Assembly (NCBI RefSeq): GCF_018139145.2
Contig: NC_059500.1
Coordinates: forward strand, 18,848,101 to 18,912,100
DNA: 64,000 nt
From: Gymnogyps californianus
Lineage: Eukaryota > Chordata > Aves > Accipitriformes > Cathartidae
Reading direction: 5' to 3'
This document shows positions 10,750-23,500 of this stretch, one piece after another. Position 1 is the stretch's first letter. Each line of letters begins with the position of its first letter. The notes under the pieces were generated by a model. That model saw only the letters and a list, made by a program, of their open reading frames with translations, was not told the DNA's origin and searched no databases. The position numbers and the translations under genes are program-made.

Positions 10750-13700
10750 TGTAAAATGTAGGCATCTGGTGTAAGTACAAACCAATTTCAGCCCTGTGGC
10801 CATGATCAGAATTGTATAATTTAAAAAAAAAAACAAAACTCTTAAGAAAATGCCTGTTATGAAAATGTCAATGATTGAAGGTCAAATATAAGACAACATA
10901 ATGTTTTTGCTGTTGCTATACTGATGGTCATGGATGATAACATTTACAGAGGACTACAGACATGTTAGTATGCCTATGATGTACTCTTTCTGATAGTACA
11001 AATCTTGTGTGATCTACAAATCCTTATCTTCAAACATGTTGCTGGCACTTCAACTAGTTGAAATTTATCTTTTACAGAAATCTCATCAGTAAAGTAAAAA
11101 GCATAGTGTCTAAACAGAAATACAATTACTGGAAAGTTTCAAGGTGACTAGTGGCTCTTTTGATACTCAATCCAGGTAGAGGGCTTAAGCAAATATAGTA
11201 ATTTTACTATTTGTTTTGAAAAGTCTTACATTATCTTCATATTATCTTTAAAATGCATCCGTATAATTGTTAGTTGTGCATTCAACAGGTTTTATTGAAA
11301 CGAAGTAGTGGATAAAGAAAATATACCTCTTGAAAGTACTGTGAAACTTGTTATAATTAATATCAGTAGGTTAGTTGTACCTACAGAAAGTAAGTTTAAA
11401 ACACTGATATTTTAAGTAACCTAAGCATTTCTTAGCTAAACCCTGGGTTCTATATCAGAGCGCCTACTTCAATCCTTTGCAGTTATTTGCATTTAGATAT
11501 TCTATAAATAAATTATTAAATACATTATTTAGCAAGTTCTAGCCCTTTATTTGATTTGTGCAGTGGGTACAAAATGTGATGGCTTTATGAGTTTGAAATA
11601 CACCTTGAAATGATTAATGATGTATAGTCATTAAAATCTCATCTTATTTTCTGTGTTGAACCTAGGATTCCTTGCTATAACCTTCTTAAAATTAATGGAT
11701 AACTCTCATGTGCATTAGTATTTGAGTATCACTGTTTTATGCATTTTCTGTAATAATTAATGCTGTGCTGTCAGACACCAAGGCAGAATTGCATTGTTAC
11801 AGCTAATGAACTTTGCACTTTAGAAAAGAAAGTTTTCTGTTCATGTCCAGGCTATACTGCCAGCCAAGTTGCAGGCCTTATGAGGTGGGTAGATGTCCAC
11901 CTAGTGTGAGACATCACTGTAATAGAGTGGAACAAACAAAATACAGGTGCAGTGGCCTTTTACATAGTTGCTGTATTACAGTCTCGTTTGAAAGGTGCAG
12001 CTGAACCTGAAATACACCACATGGAGCATAACTGATTCAGCAGTAAGAAAGATTAAATTATATGATTAATATATATTTTACTTCTATATCTTCCATCAAA
12101 ACCCATCAATTTAGCACTAGTAAGGTATCACAGAAGAAATGAAATGAAAAGTCTATTGTAAGAGCATTAAATCAAGCAGTGATTATTTCAATTGATTTTT
12201 GTTTGGAAATAGTTTTTGTAAGTACCCAGGTATTTTTGTAAGTACTGAAAGGTAGCCAATATTTGTGTGAATAAGTGTGATTTCTGAATATAAGCTAGAT
12301 TTTAAGTTTACTAAAAATTTGTCACCTTAGGGGACTTTTAAACATAGTTTTCTTAATTGCTGAAAAATTAAATGAGAAATTTAAATATTATTAATCATGA
12401 TTAGTGTACGGGCTATTTCTTATAGGATCCAACATTAAGAATTACATTTTACATAATACAGACAACATAAATAACTTCCTTGGATTTTCCTTCTAATTCC
12501 ATCTCAGTTAACAGGCCATTATTTCAAAATCCTATTAAGCAAAGGGTTTTTATCTGTTTAATCTTGTAATTTTCTGAGGGAGAACTTTGTGATATTGTCT
12601 TGATCAAGATCAAAAGCATATTGATCCTCCTGCAAAAGCTTTTATGTTACTTTTTTCTGATTGCCTATTTTTAAAGGAAAAAAAAATAAAAATCTGAGAC
12701 ACCATCATCCCACTTAGTTTTTGTACTGCTACTATTTGACATCTGCAATAAAGTAAAATTATTACTAATTGCTTCTACACATAGATTTATTAAAGAATTA
12801 CTATCTGAACAGCAGAAGACTTGTATTTCAATTAAAACCTCTAAAGCACAAACCACATTTTCGTCACTGCTGATGCATTCTTAACAGTTACTAGAGTGTT
12901 CAGCTAACTCTTAATCAGTTGGCACTTCTTGAACTTTCCTATTTATGGGAGCTATTCATGGGGTAAAGGAGGGAGGATGACACATGGAAAGAATTATTCA
13001 CCTCTAATCTCTACTGTAGAAAATCCTTGCATACAAGTTAATTCCCTTTTTTAAGTAGTGTGTAGTTTGATTTCAGCCCACAGGCAAGATAGAAGGTTTG
13101 CTTTTTTGGTTGCTGTCTGTAGCTCTACTGCTATATTTCTATTAACATTAGAAACATGAGAAATATAGCTAACACAGTACTGGTCTTAGAGTCTGAGTCA
13201 TCAAAAAGAAAAAGAAAAGTGGTGGTTTTACTTTTCCACTATCATCACCATCTGAGGTGGCCACTAGGCTGCATTATTTCAAGCAATGCAAGCCAGCAGG
13301 GCCCAAGGTGTTTGTTTGTATCCATCCTGTTTAATTGTAACTCTGGAAGGAAAGCCAGTGTATTTTGACTCACACTGAAAGTGAGACGTGGACTGTGTAT
13401 TTGTATGGCCAAAATGAAAAACTGAAATCTGTCATTCCTTTCAGCATTTAGATATTCTAGCTGACACAAATCCAATTGTTTTTCATTCACTCATAAATAA
13501 AGCATGGGACAGATGTGCTAGATTTACAAATTGCTGGAGAAGGAGATGGTGTTTGTAGACTGCCTTTGTTTTGCCCTCTGTTGCTAGAGATAAGAGAATT
13601 CCAAATTGAGTTGCTTCCTCTACCTGAGGCATTCTGAACTTGCAGCTACCCTGTGTCTGAGGCATGCTCTGTATTTCTGTACAGAGCTGTATGGCTTCAG

Positions 13701-16700
13701 CTGCTCATGGCTGCACCTCTAGCTTCTTTGAGATTTTGGTAGAGGAAGGTGCCGTGAGAGAGGAGAGAGTGAGTGCTGGGGTGGTGGTTGTGTTTTGGAA
13801 ATGCAATAAGCACCACACTGAGAGGACAGAGTATCCCTTTTTCATCTACTGAATCCTGTGCCTGAAGGATGGATTGAACTCTTCTGCAACCTCCACAAAC
13901 ACATACCCTCTTCAGTTTGTCCAACAGTTATGGATGTACTGCCAAGGGCACTCCCTGTTTTGGGGCATCACATCTAAAGCCTCCCCATTGCCTGCAGTTC
14001 ACCATCAGGGCTCCCCCAAGCTCTGAGCTGCTGCTTCTGCAAGCGTGACCACCAGCCAGGTTGCACTTTGTGCCAGCTTTCCCCCTTTCTCAACAGCCAC
14101 AAATACCAAAAACAGCAAGCAAAAACCTCACCGAATTCTGTCCTCCTGTCCTTCCTTCTGAGGTCCCACACCAGAAGCTGACTTTTCCAAAGCCACAAAG
14201 AGGAGGTGAAGTCTTCTGACTCTTTTTAACTTCCCCCCTCTTATGTCCCCATCCCTTTAAAGAAAGCCATATTCTCTTGATGACTCGGTTACCTGATGCT
14301 CATTGCAGCAACAAAGGCAGCTGAGTGTCTTTTCACCTGCTCTCTGCTGGAATATGTATAGACATTCCCTAAAATAGTCTAGAATTTGGTTCTGGAAGTA
14401 AAATAAGTTCACCGTTATACTGAGACTTTTAATAGAAGATTGCAGGAGCATGCAGCTAGCAATTTACCATTCAGCACATACTCTGTGTTGGTGGGAGGAG
14501 TGGTAAGACTTCACTCAAAATGGAGGCTGGTGTTGTGGAAAAGGCTTTTCAGAAGTGAGCTGTCAGTTTGTCATTTGTCCATTATATACTTTGCAGGTTT
14601 GACATGGTACGTGAAGTTTTTGTTACATCATCAATGAGCTTTCAGCTGATTGCTGACTTACAGTTGTGATTAGTGCAGTGATTTATATACCCACATGGTA
14701 AAAGCTTGTTATATTTCTTCCTGTTTTTCTGTTTCCTTGTTTTCTTATTGGAAAATCACTGTGACACAGGTAAAACAGTTTACAAAGGTAAATTTAGCAT
14801 CTTTACTTTTAGTGATGCTTACACATTGGTGCCTTTTTTTCATCTAGGGAATGTATTTTGAAAGTTAAGTATTTCTTTCTAAGAGTAAGCATGTACTTCT
14901 AATTATTGATGTGGATGATTCAGTTTATTATCCCAGTTTATTGTCCCAGGACACATTTGTGACTATGAAATATAAGTATTGGAAATAAAAGCAAGCTGTT
15001 CCAGTATTTTTCACTTAAATTTTTTTGTACTGCTCTTGAGAGGCTCTTTTAGGCATTAAGAGTTAAGAGGCTCTTAGATAACTTTAAAAAGGAGAAGTGA
15101 TGTTAAGGATTAATCCATTTTTCAATATTAACTGTAGAAGAAAGTTTCATCAGGCCAAAGTTCCAGCTTCTCTTGTTGGGTTTGCAGAGGAAATACAAAG
15201 TCATTGTATTTTTCATTGTTATTTTAATCAGCTAAGAATTTCCAGTAAGTACTTCACCTCTCCATTGTGTTGTCCAAAGCACAATTCTTTGCACAAAAAA
15301 ACCCCACACCAAACCCAAAACCCACCAAAAAAAACCCGGGTGCATTATGACTGGAGCAGAGTTGATTTTCAACTATTTGCCAGGGAATTATCCAAATTAT
15401 GGATTCAGCAGGCTTTCCTTCCTCTTTTGCTTCTAGGTGCATTGCTTTGTCACACAACGCTTAACACAAGGTGCATGCTGTCTTTACCAGGCTCTGCTCA
15501 CTGATGTCTGAAATCATATCTGGTCTCTACAAAAAATTTCAAGAAAGTTCATCAAAAAATGAATTTATGTTTTGATGACTTAACTTACTTAAATTTTATG
15601 GTATTACATTTTTTGTTTTCTTGTATCTGGCTTACTGCACCATCAGGGCAACTAAGAACCCACTGTGTAAATTCCTTTATGTAGTTCTGTTGTTGTGACC
15701 AAATTGCTGCTTTTCACCAAATACATTTAATTTGTCACATTTTCATGTTTGATACAGCAGTGTCATATGTTTTGGGCAATTATCCTTTTCCTGAAAGTTG
15801 CCCCACCTTAAGTAAGTTGGTCTTTTGAACTGCTGATACGTGGTCAGTGCCTTAGATGGGCACTATTGTCTGTCTAAACTAACAGTAGTCCTTCTTTTTG
15901 GATGTTTTAGTATTAAAAGGAAAGAAGGAACACAGGAAAAGAGTATAATTATGAGAAATCAAAGATGATCTACTAGTCAGGGCTATTTTTTTTTTTTCAT
16001 CTTTCTGATAGATAGGTGGCAGTTTATTGTCCTCCAGACTCTTCCAGGCTCTGACAGAGATGGCCCACAGAGCTTCTGGGGCCTCATGTCTTTTTCAGTT
16101 TTATTTCTTGTATTGTTGCTCACTCTTACACTCTCTGTTCCATGGAAAGGAAAGAGGGGCACTGGAGAAGTCACCGGGGACACACAGACACCTCTCAGAG
16201 CATCTGCAGAAGCATCAAAACAGTGATGATTTCCCATGACTTCAGGAGAAGAGATCACCTTCCCATGCAAGGTCACAGCAGCAAATATAGGTTTGTGTTA
16301 GGCATTGGGTTTATGTGTAAGTGAGAATTTACTTGGTTTCAAACACCAGAAACTGAAAGTTAAGAGACCATGGGGTAGGGTTTAAAGAATAATGGTGTAC
16401 AAAATAGAGTAAATTCGGAAAATCTGAAATATGTGCATATAACTTTAACTGTAACCATAGACTTTATAAGATTTGGGAATCTTTATTCAAGATTAAGTAC
16501 TTTCCTCTAATAATTTTGACTGGTTCAGCAAGAGCAAACCATTTCGGGATGCATCGATTACAGAAAACAAGCCAAGTGTCTTTGTTGTATATCATGACAG
16601 ATAGAAAGTCCATTCTACTTGGAAAAGAATTAACAGTGATTTTGGCCTTCTGTCCTGTGCAGAGGAGGAAATGCTTGAAGAGATGTTTCAAATATGCAGA

Positions 16701-17340
16701 GGACCATCTGTGACTTATCTGAAGAGCTGCAAACTCTCTTAGTTTGAACTGTGGCTTGGAAAACAACATTGGAGAGGACCCTTGGTAACTCAGCGGGCAC
16801 GCAGTAGATTCAGCGCTTCAAACATATTTCCAATCCACATAGCCCAGAGCACGTACCGCTGCTCTGACTGGAATCAGGATTTTGCAGCAGGCTTTCTTAT
16901 ATATCTGACTAACTGATTTAGATAAATAGATCCAGAGGTTTTATTCTTCTTTTCAGCTTCAAGGCAGTCCATCAAAATGACTAACCTCTTTGGTGAACAG
17001 CTCACAGAATTGCTGGCCCAATAGTTTGTGGTATGTTATTGGCCAGACAAACACTGTATTTGAGGCCTGTGCTTAATGTGCAAAGCACTGGATTGCACAT
17101 CTTGCTAGTAACCTTTTCCTGAATAGCATTAGCAGGAGAGTTTAATGGGCTGTATTTGAATTCTGAGCTGCTTTTGTTGACCCAAATATCTTTTTTGTTA
17201 AGCAAATCACTCCAAAGCCAGATGAGCATGGATACTTGTGTTGAAGCAGGGATGGCCAGTGATTTTCAGTCAGCAAGTCAGTCTGCACTGGCAAAGGTCT
17301 TGAGGTTTGCAAATGTTGATATTGAAAAAAATCAAAAACC
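10750..17340. other. Unique non-coding DNA
   Basis: About 6.6 kb without a recognisable gene. It contains an A/C-rich tract at about 15294-15340 (G-run-rich on the minus strand), a small cluster of CpGs near 16797-16861, and scattered short open frames without known motifs, the longest being 135 codons at 15097-15504, part of which is translated from the A/C tract. Confidence 0.5.
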
Positions 17341-17366
17341 CCAACCAACCAACCAACCAACCAACC
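17341..17366. repeat. (CCAA)n microsatellite
   Basis: About six perfect CCAA units followed by an A-run. The 'QPTNQPTN' and 'GWLVGWLVG' stretches in overlapping frames are translations of this repeat. Confidence 0.95.
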
Positions 17367-17374
17367 ACAAAAAA

Positions 17375-19977
17375 AAAAGATTTTATGTTCATTATGAGCC
17401 AAGCCTTTAAGCATATTTGATGGACATTATGAAAGATCTAAGGCAGAGGTTCTTTATGGCTTTCAATTTTTCCTATAATAAGGAAAGAGATCTGAAACTG
17501 GGATAGATCGTTGTCTGTGCAATCGTCCCCTTTTCCTGCTGGAGCTCACCACGTGCCGCTACCTATGCACTTGAAATGCAGTTCTTTACTACATTTTTCA
17601 CATGTGTAGATTTTGATAGGGATGTCTGTGCTAATAATTGAGAGAAATTAAGTTCCTTAAAGGCTAAGTGGAGGTAAGATTTGTTGCTGAGCTTGTGTTT
17701 GACTGTCCCATTCAGTTGTATATAACATTATATATCATTAGAGCTGGATGAAGAAAAACAGTAATCACTAAATTTGTCAAAAAAATACTGTTTCATTCAA
17801 GTCTAGACTTCCGGGCATTCAGCTTAAAATGGTTAAACAGGCTACAGAAGTAAAGTGACCCATGGCAGATCTGCAAAATGAGAAACTGAAACGTTGATCT
17901 TCATTTTCTTTGCCTTTTTCCAGAGATACCCCAAAATTACATGGTTGTTTCAAATATAGTGTTATATCACACCAACATCACAGAATTCTAGAAGCTCATT
18001 TTTGGGATTACTCAAAATAAATTAAAAGGCATTATTCTGAATGCCTAAGAAAAAGATTAATACTGATATTTGTCATAAACTGATATTTCTGCCTTTTAAA
18101 CATCAGTTGCATATGGTTTGTTATGTTTGGAGTGGTGGATAAGTGGGAATAAGACAGCTAATAAGTAGGTTTTAAGAGAGGATGCACAGGAGTGTCTCTT
18201 GTTTTAAATGCAGGTATTTGAAGAAGCTGTTGAAACAGAAGCTGACGTCACTTAAAGTGAAAGTTTGCATTGAACCGTTGTGTATTTGCAAAAGTTTTAG
18301 CTTCCTGTGTCTATTTTTATAATCTAGAAAGCAAGTACATTCTAGTAGAGTATGTACCCCTTCACAAATCAGAGCTCTTTACCAAGGTTTATATTAATTG
18401 CATTTGAATGTTCCCGGAAAATACATAGTGCTTTCCATAAGGAGATTCTTTCATACATCTTCAATGTAAATGTCATGTCAGGTTGATCTCTTTCATGCAT
18501 ATTGTTGCTGAAAGTACAAGGCATATGAAGATGCTAGGTAATTTACTGATGCTTAGCTATGTTTTTTTTTTCACCTTCCAATCTAAGAATATATTCAGTT
18601 ACATTTTTAGAATGTCTTTTGCTGTTTCCATTAAATTTCTTCCTGATACCATGATTTCCCCGGGAGCTCAAGAAAGTAGCTGGTTAAGTCTTGGTAAATG
18701 AATGTGTAGAAGTTTCAGTATTTTTCTTTCACAAAGTATGAAGTCTCAAGCAGTAGACGCAACCCTTTCTATTGTGCCTTGTGATCTAAAAGGGCTGCAG
18801 CTGGTGGTCAGGAAGTCTTCCAGTAGGCTGCTGAAGCGTGGAGACTTGTAATAAACACTACCCCATTGCTGCATGGTTTCAGGGCCTCTCTTGCACCTGT
18901 AAGCTTCTGCTCAAGATTCAGCTGTGAGCTACTCAATAATTTCTAGCAGCTAAAAATTCCTAGCTACAAAGACAGAACCTCCCTGTGTCCAGAAGCATCA
19001 CAGAAAACCCTTTTCTTTTGTAAAGGAAAAATCTAAATATTAGTATGTTGACTAGCCACAATAGTAATAAATCATTGTGAGCCTTTAGTCACATTGGCAT
19101 TTTTAGGGAGAACAGGATAATGTAGTTTCAATAATCTCCATATCTCTACTGGCACTGAAATTAATTTTTTTGTGTGTGTGACAAAGTATTTGTGCCCAAT
19201 GATAAAGGAAAAAGTAAATCCTGTAAAGCACTTGTTAACGAACAGCATGTTGTCAGCTAGAATCATAAATTATTTCATCCCTCAATAGGCAAACCTGCAG
19301 AAAGGCTGTGCCAAAGTATTTATAGATATTTTCTGATGTCTTTTAAGTCCTTTTGGCTTGCAAAGTAGGTCTAATCCTACAAGGCTGCTGGATTCCTTGA
19401 GTAATTTGAAATAGATGAAGGATCAGTAAATGTCAAAAAAAAGCAGAAATTTTGATAGTTACATTGTCTCCTACATGGCTCCTTTCACCCATATACTTTT
19501 TTTTTTTTTTTTAAAGAAGCAAGTAGAGGGCTGCCAGCTCACTTATCATCCATCCTTCCTAGCTCCAGGCTGAATGAGAAAAGGTTACACCTGTCAACTG
19601 GAAGATGTACTCTGGGGAGAATGATTTTCAAACCATTAGCATGTCACATTAAGACATGTAATTATACAAAAACCTCTCAACTCTAAAAATTGAAACATAA
19701 ACATTTTTAAATAATAGCAGATGCAGGTCCTTTAAAGCATTTAACTATTCTGTGTGAACTTTCACTTGTCCTGAGACTAATGTCCCTTCCACTGACTGAT
19801 AGAAGGTTTTTTCCATTGGCATGTAGATTATGCCATATACTCAAAGAAATTATTTTTATTCAGTGAGCGTAGGTTCACAGGGATTTGTATTATCATCCTG
19901 TTTTCTGTTATGCTGTCAGCTTCAGGAATTGACTGATTCAAAAGTAAACCACAAGGTTTTTACAGAAAAAACACTGA
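17375..19977. other. Unique non-coding DNA
   Basis: AT-rich sequence with a T-run at about 19497-19513. I see no gene or repeat family. Confidence 0.5.
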
Positions 19978-19982
19978 CACAT

Positions 19983-20391
19983 TGTCCTGGTTTCAGCTGG
20001 GATACAGTTAATTTTCTTCCTAGTAGATGGTATAGTGTTATGTTTTGGATTTAGTACGAGAATAATGTTGATAACACACTGATGTTTTCAGTTGTTGCTA
20101 AGTAGTGTTTATACTAAGTCAAGGATTTTTCAGCTTCTCATGCCCAGCCGGCAAGAAGGCTGGAGGGGCACAAGAAGCTGGGAGGGGACGCAGCCAGGAC
20201 AGCTGACCCAAACTGGCCAAAGGAATATTCCATACCATATGATGTCATGCCCAGTATATAAACTGGGGGGAGTTGGCCAGGAGGGGCGGATCGCTGCTTG
20301 GGAACTAACTGGGCATCGGTCGGCAAGTGGTGAGCAATTGCATTGTGCATCACTTGTTTTGTATATTCTAATTCTTTTAGTATTATTGTCA

Positions 20392-20423
<32 letters not shown>

Positions 20424-20586
20424 ATATTATTATTATTATTTTGTTCCTTTCTGTCCTATTAAACTGTCTTTATCTCAATTCACGATTTTTACTTTTTTTT
20501 CAATTCTCTCCCCCATCCCACTGGGTGGGGGGAGTGAGCGAGCGGCTGCGTGGTGCTTAGTCGCTGGCTGGGGTTAAACCACGACA
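19983..20586 (+). mobile_element. Solo LTR, family C (endogenous retrovirus), copy C1
   Basis: Starts TGTCCTGGTTTCAGCTGG, ends AAACCACGACA, and is flanked by exact CACAT duplications at 19978-19982 and 20587-20591. A clear TATA box (TATATAAA, 20255-20262) should start transcription about 30 bases downstream. A poly(A) signal variant ATTAAA lies at 20458-20463, giving a U3-R-U5 order on the plus strand. Between them is a (TTA)n microsatellite (20397-20442). The family resembles a common avian LTR; the five-base TSD fits ERVL-type or class I elements. No internal retroviral genes adjoin it. The 110-codon frame at 20092-20424 lies inside the LTR and is not a gene. Confidence 0.92.
20397..20442. 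repeat. (TTA)n microsatellite inside LTR C1
   Basis: A long run of TTA units with one interruption. The equivalent site in copies C2 and C3 holds shorter and more degenerate TTA stretches. Confidence 0.9.
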
Positions 20587-20591
20587 CACAT

Positions 20592-23500
20592 ATGGGGTAT
20601 GGGGTGGTGCTGTCTTTTCTAACCTATCAGACCTTCCATCTTTTCTAGTTTCTGCCAACAACTAGAAAGTAAGAAGGCAATGATGGCAAGGTCCTTAGAT
20701 TAAGCAAAGAGGTAATAGGTACAGCATTGATAGGAAACTTTCCAGCACTAGATACTGGATGTGACATTCTTTGGCAACTCATTGCAAATGCAAAGCTACT
20801 TCATACTTAATATTTTCGTTTCATTATTTGCTTGCTATGGCATTGCCTGTGTTAAACTAGATAGATAGATAAACTTTGTAACCAACTTCCCAAGTGTGTT
20901 AGTAGCTAATTTTTCACTAGTCATTGGAAATAGAAAGTTACTTCTGTTAGGGACTTAGCTGTCTTTTGCATCTCTTTCTTTTCCTGATCTTTGTTCTACC
21001 TCCATTTGACACAAATGTGCATTCAAGCTAACTAATGAAATTTGCTTTGATTCAGCATGAAAAGGAGGGCAAAAATAGCAGCAGAAAGATTAAAATAGTA
21101 TCATATATTATCTAGCTCTTATGTTTAAAAGCCTATTTTTAAACCAAAAAAATGCAGTAAGAATGAATAGGTGGGTTCCCTGGACCATATTGTTTTCCAT
21201 ATCGCCATAGAAGATTCTCTTTCTGCATCTCAGATACAGAGCCTTAATTTGGGAAAGTCGCGGCAGGCCTCAGCTTTACCTAGCCAACGCATCCCCACCC
21301 CTCTGATATTCAGCAGAAGGATGCTGCAAGAAACAAGTTTTTGTTTACCAGTAGCAATGTAGGGTTTATTTTCAAGCATATAGAGAGCCCTCAACAAGCA
21401 TCAAAACTCTCTTGTTTTAGCGTTTGTGCTTGTAGGTTCAGTGTTTCAGAGTATTTACATTCTGAAAAGATGAAGCAGAAATCTGTAGAGAGTGAAAAGG
21501 ACAGAGTCAAATAAAATACTGTTAACTTGTAGCATGTAGATTAAAAGTATTGCTTGGATCTCAAAGGAAATTTGCAGCCAAACCAGAAAGTGGACCCAAA
21601 TTTCCTTTTATATAGTTAAGTGCCTCATATGCAAGGCTAGCTTATGGTTTAATTATTGTCCACTGAACACTTGGTATAAATTATTTCAGTAATCCCTCAT
21701 AAAGTAATACTCAAATACTTTCGTATTAAAAGACCTTGTAGCTAAACAGTTGGTATCTACTGTTCAAGAACCATCACCAGACATTAGAGTGGCTGTCAGT
21801 ACATCAAATTCATTTCCATAGTATCATTAGCTTATCTCTTCTAAGGCTATAACTAAGCTGAAGTGTGACTACTTCTGTATAGACACACCCAATCTAGTTT
21901 TCATGTTGGTTGCTCAGCTACTGCTGTTGGTACAACTACAGTGGCCACGTGAACTGTGGCTTTGGATGTGACCTTGCAAACTGCAGCCTAACTGGTTGCA
22001 GCCACGTGGATGTTGTCCAAGATCTGTCCTGTAGCTAACACAACTCAGTAGAAGAAAGAGAGAATTAGTACATATATTATATGTATACACATACGTAGGA
22101 TATATAAATAATGCCCAAACATATATATATGTTTATATTTACATCTATGTATATAAATTCTATTACAGCTGTTGATAAGCAAGCATTTAAATGTACTTGG
22201 CCTTGCTTTTTAAGCAAGTCTACGTCAGAAGCCTGACTGTAAATGAAAATTAGGGAGATCCATGCCTGGTTCCTTTGAAATGAAAGATAGCTCGAATTTT
22301 ATATCATACTCTAGCACAAAAAAGCTGATTTCCTCTTCTTGATCATTTCTTGCTTTTTCTGTGCATGTTAGTCAAATAGAAGATAAAATATAGTCCAATG
22401 CTAATGTTTTCAGAAAATAATAGCTTTTCTGGGAGCTAGTAAACATGTATCCCAGAGACAAAATAAAGAAAAAACACCCTCCCAGAAATATTTTGTGAGT
22501 ACTTGTCTCATGAAAGATCTATCGTAACATATCCAAAAACTAATGAAAAAAGAAATAGGCTTCCTAGGAATGTATTCACACTTGGCATAACCAATTCTAT
22601 CTTAAGACATGCTTTAAGATATTGCCAAAACAGTTTTCCAACATCTAAGTGGACGAGTGACCAAAAAGGCAACTGAAAAGAAAGTCACGTCAAGAAAAAT
22701 GACCTGATAAAAATATTTCTAAAGGTTGAAAATGGTGAACAGAAATGTATTGTCTCAGCCAAAAATATGTTTGAGGAATTTTAAAAATGCTTATTTATAT
22801 ATCCTTTCTGTACATGCCAATGAAGTAAGAACTTACTTCTCTAGTTAAATTTATGTATACTTCTCTTACCAGACAACGTGCCTCTGACCAATGAACGAGG
22901 CTGCCGGAGTTTCCCAGGATACATCATCAGGACTTTTTTCAATGCCATTCTTTCCCCTTTTAGCATTTTTTAGTCAGAGTTTTGACATTTTTGGCATTCA
23001 TCATGGCAACACCTAATGTAGGCTATTGACTTCCATGGTGTCAAGATATCACCTGGTAACTTTGGTTGCCTAGATTTCAGCTGTGTTGGAAACTAGTGGT
23101 ATCAACAAAAAAGGCTTAATTTCATGTTGTTCGTCCCAGAAATTGCTCCTCTCAAATCTGAACTGTTTGTGACATTATTAAGACAAGCCCCACAGCAATT
23201 TGGCCAGCAGTTCGTAAGTCACAAACAGGAAATTTTATGAGTTTCATATATTGACAAACATGATGCTCCTGAAATTCATTGCATGCTTCTGTTACCATTA
23301 TTTTTTTATTATAAAAAAATTATTCTAGAGCCAATATTCTGATGGTCTTCATTTTGTTATGCAAACACACAAAGACAGTAAACTTCTACAAATACATTAT
23401 TTAAGCAGTATGAGTTCAGTTGGAAAAGTGTATTTAATAAATGCTTTCATCATATACCCTCTGACATCACGTACAGATTTCTATTTAGGATTATCTTTAT

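Noticed and set aside
15097..15504. 135-codon plus-strand frame
   Set aside because: Partly translated from an A/C-rich low-complexity tract; no known motif or coding signature.
16464..16769. 101-codon minus-strand frame and its plus-strand partner at 16516-16713
   Set aside because: Both strands are open over the same stretch, with no recognisable domain or splice context.
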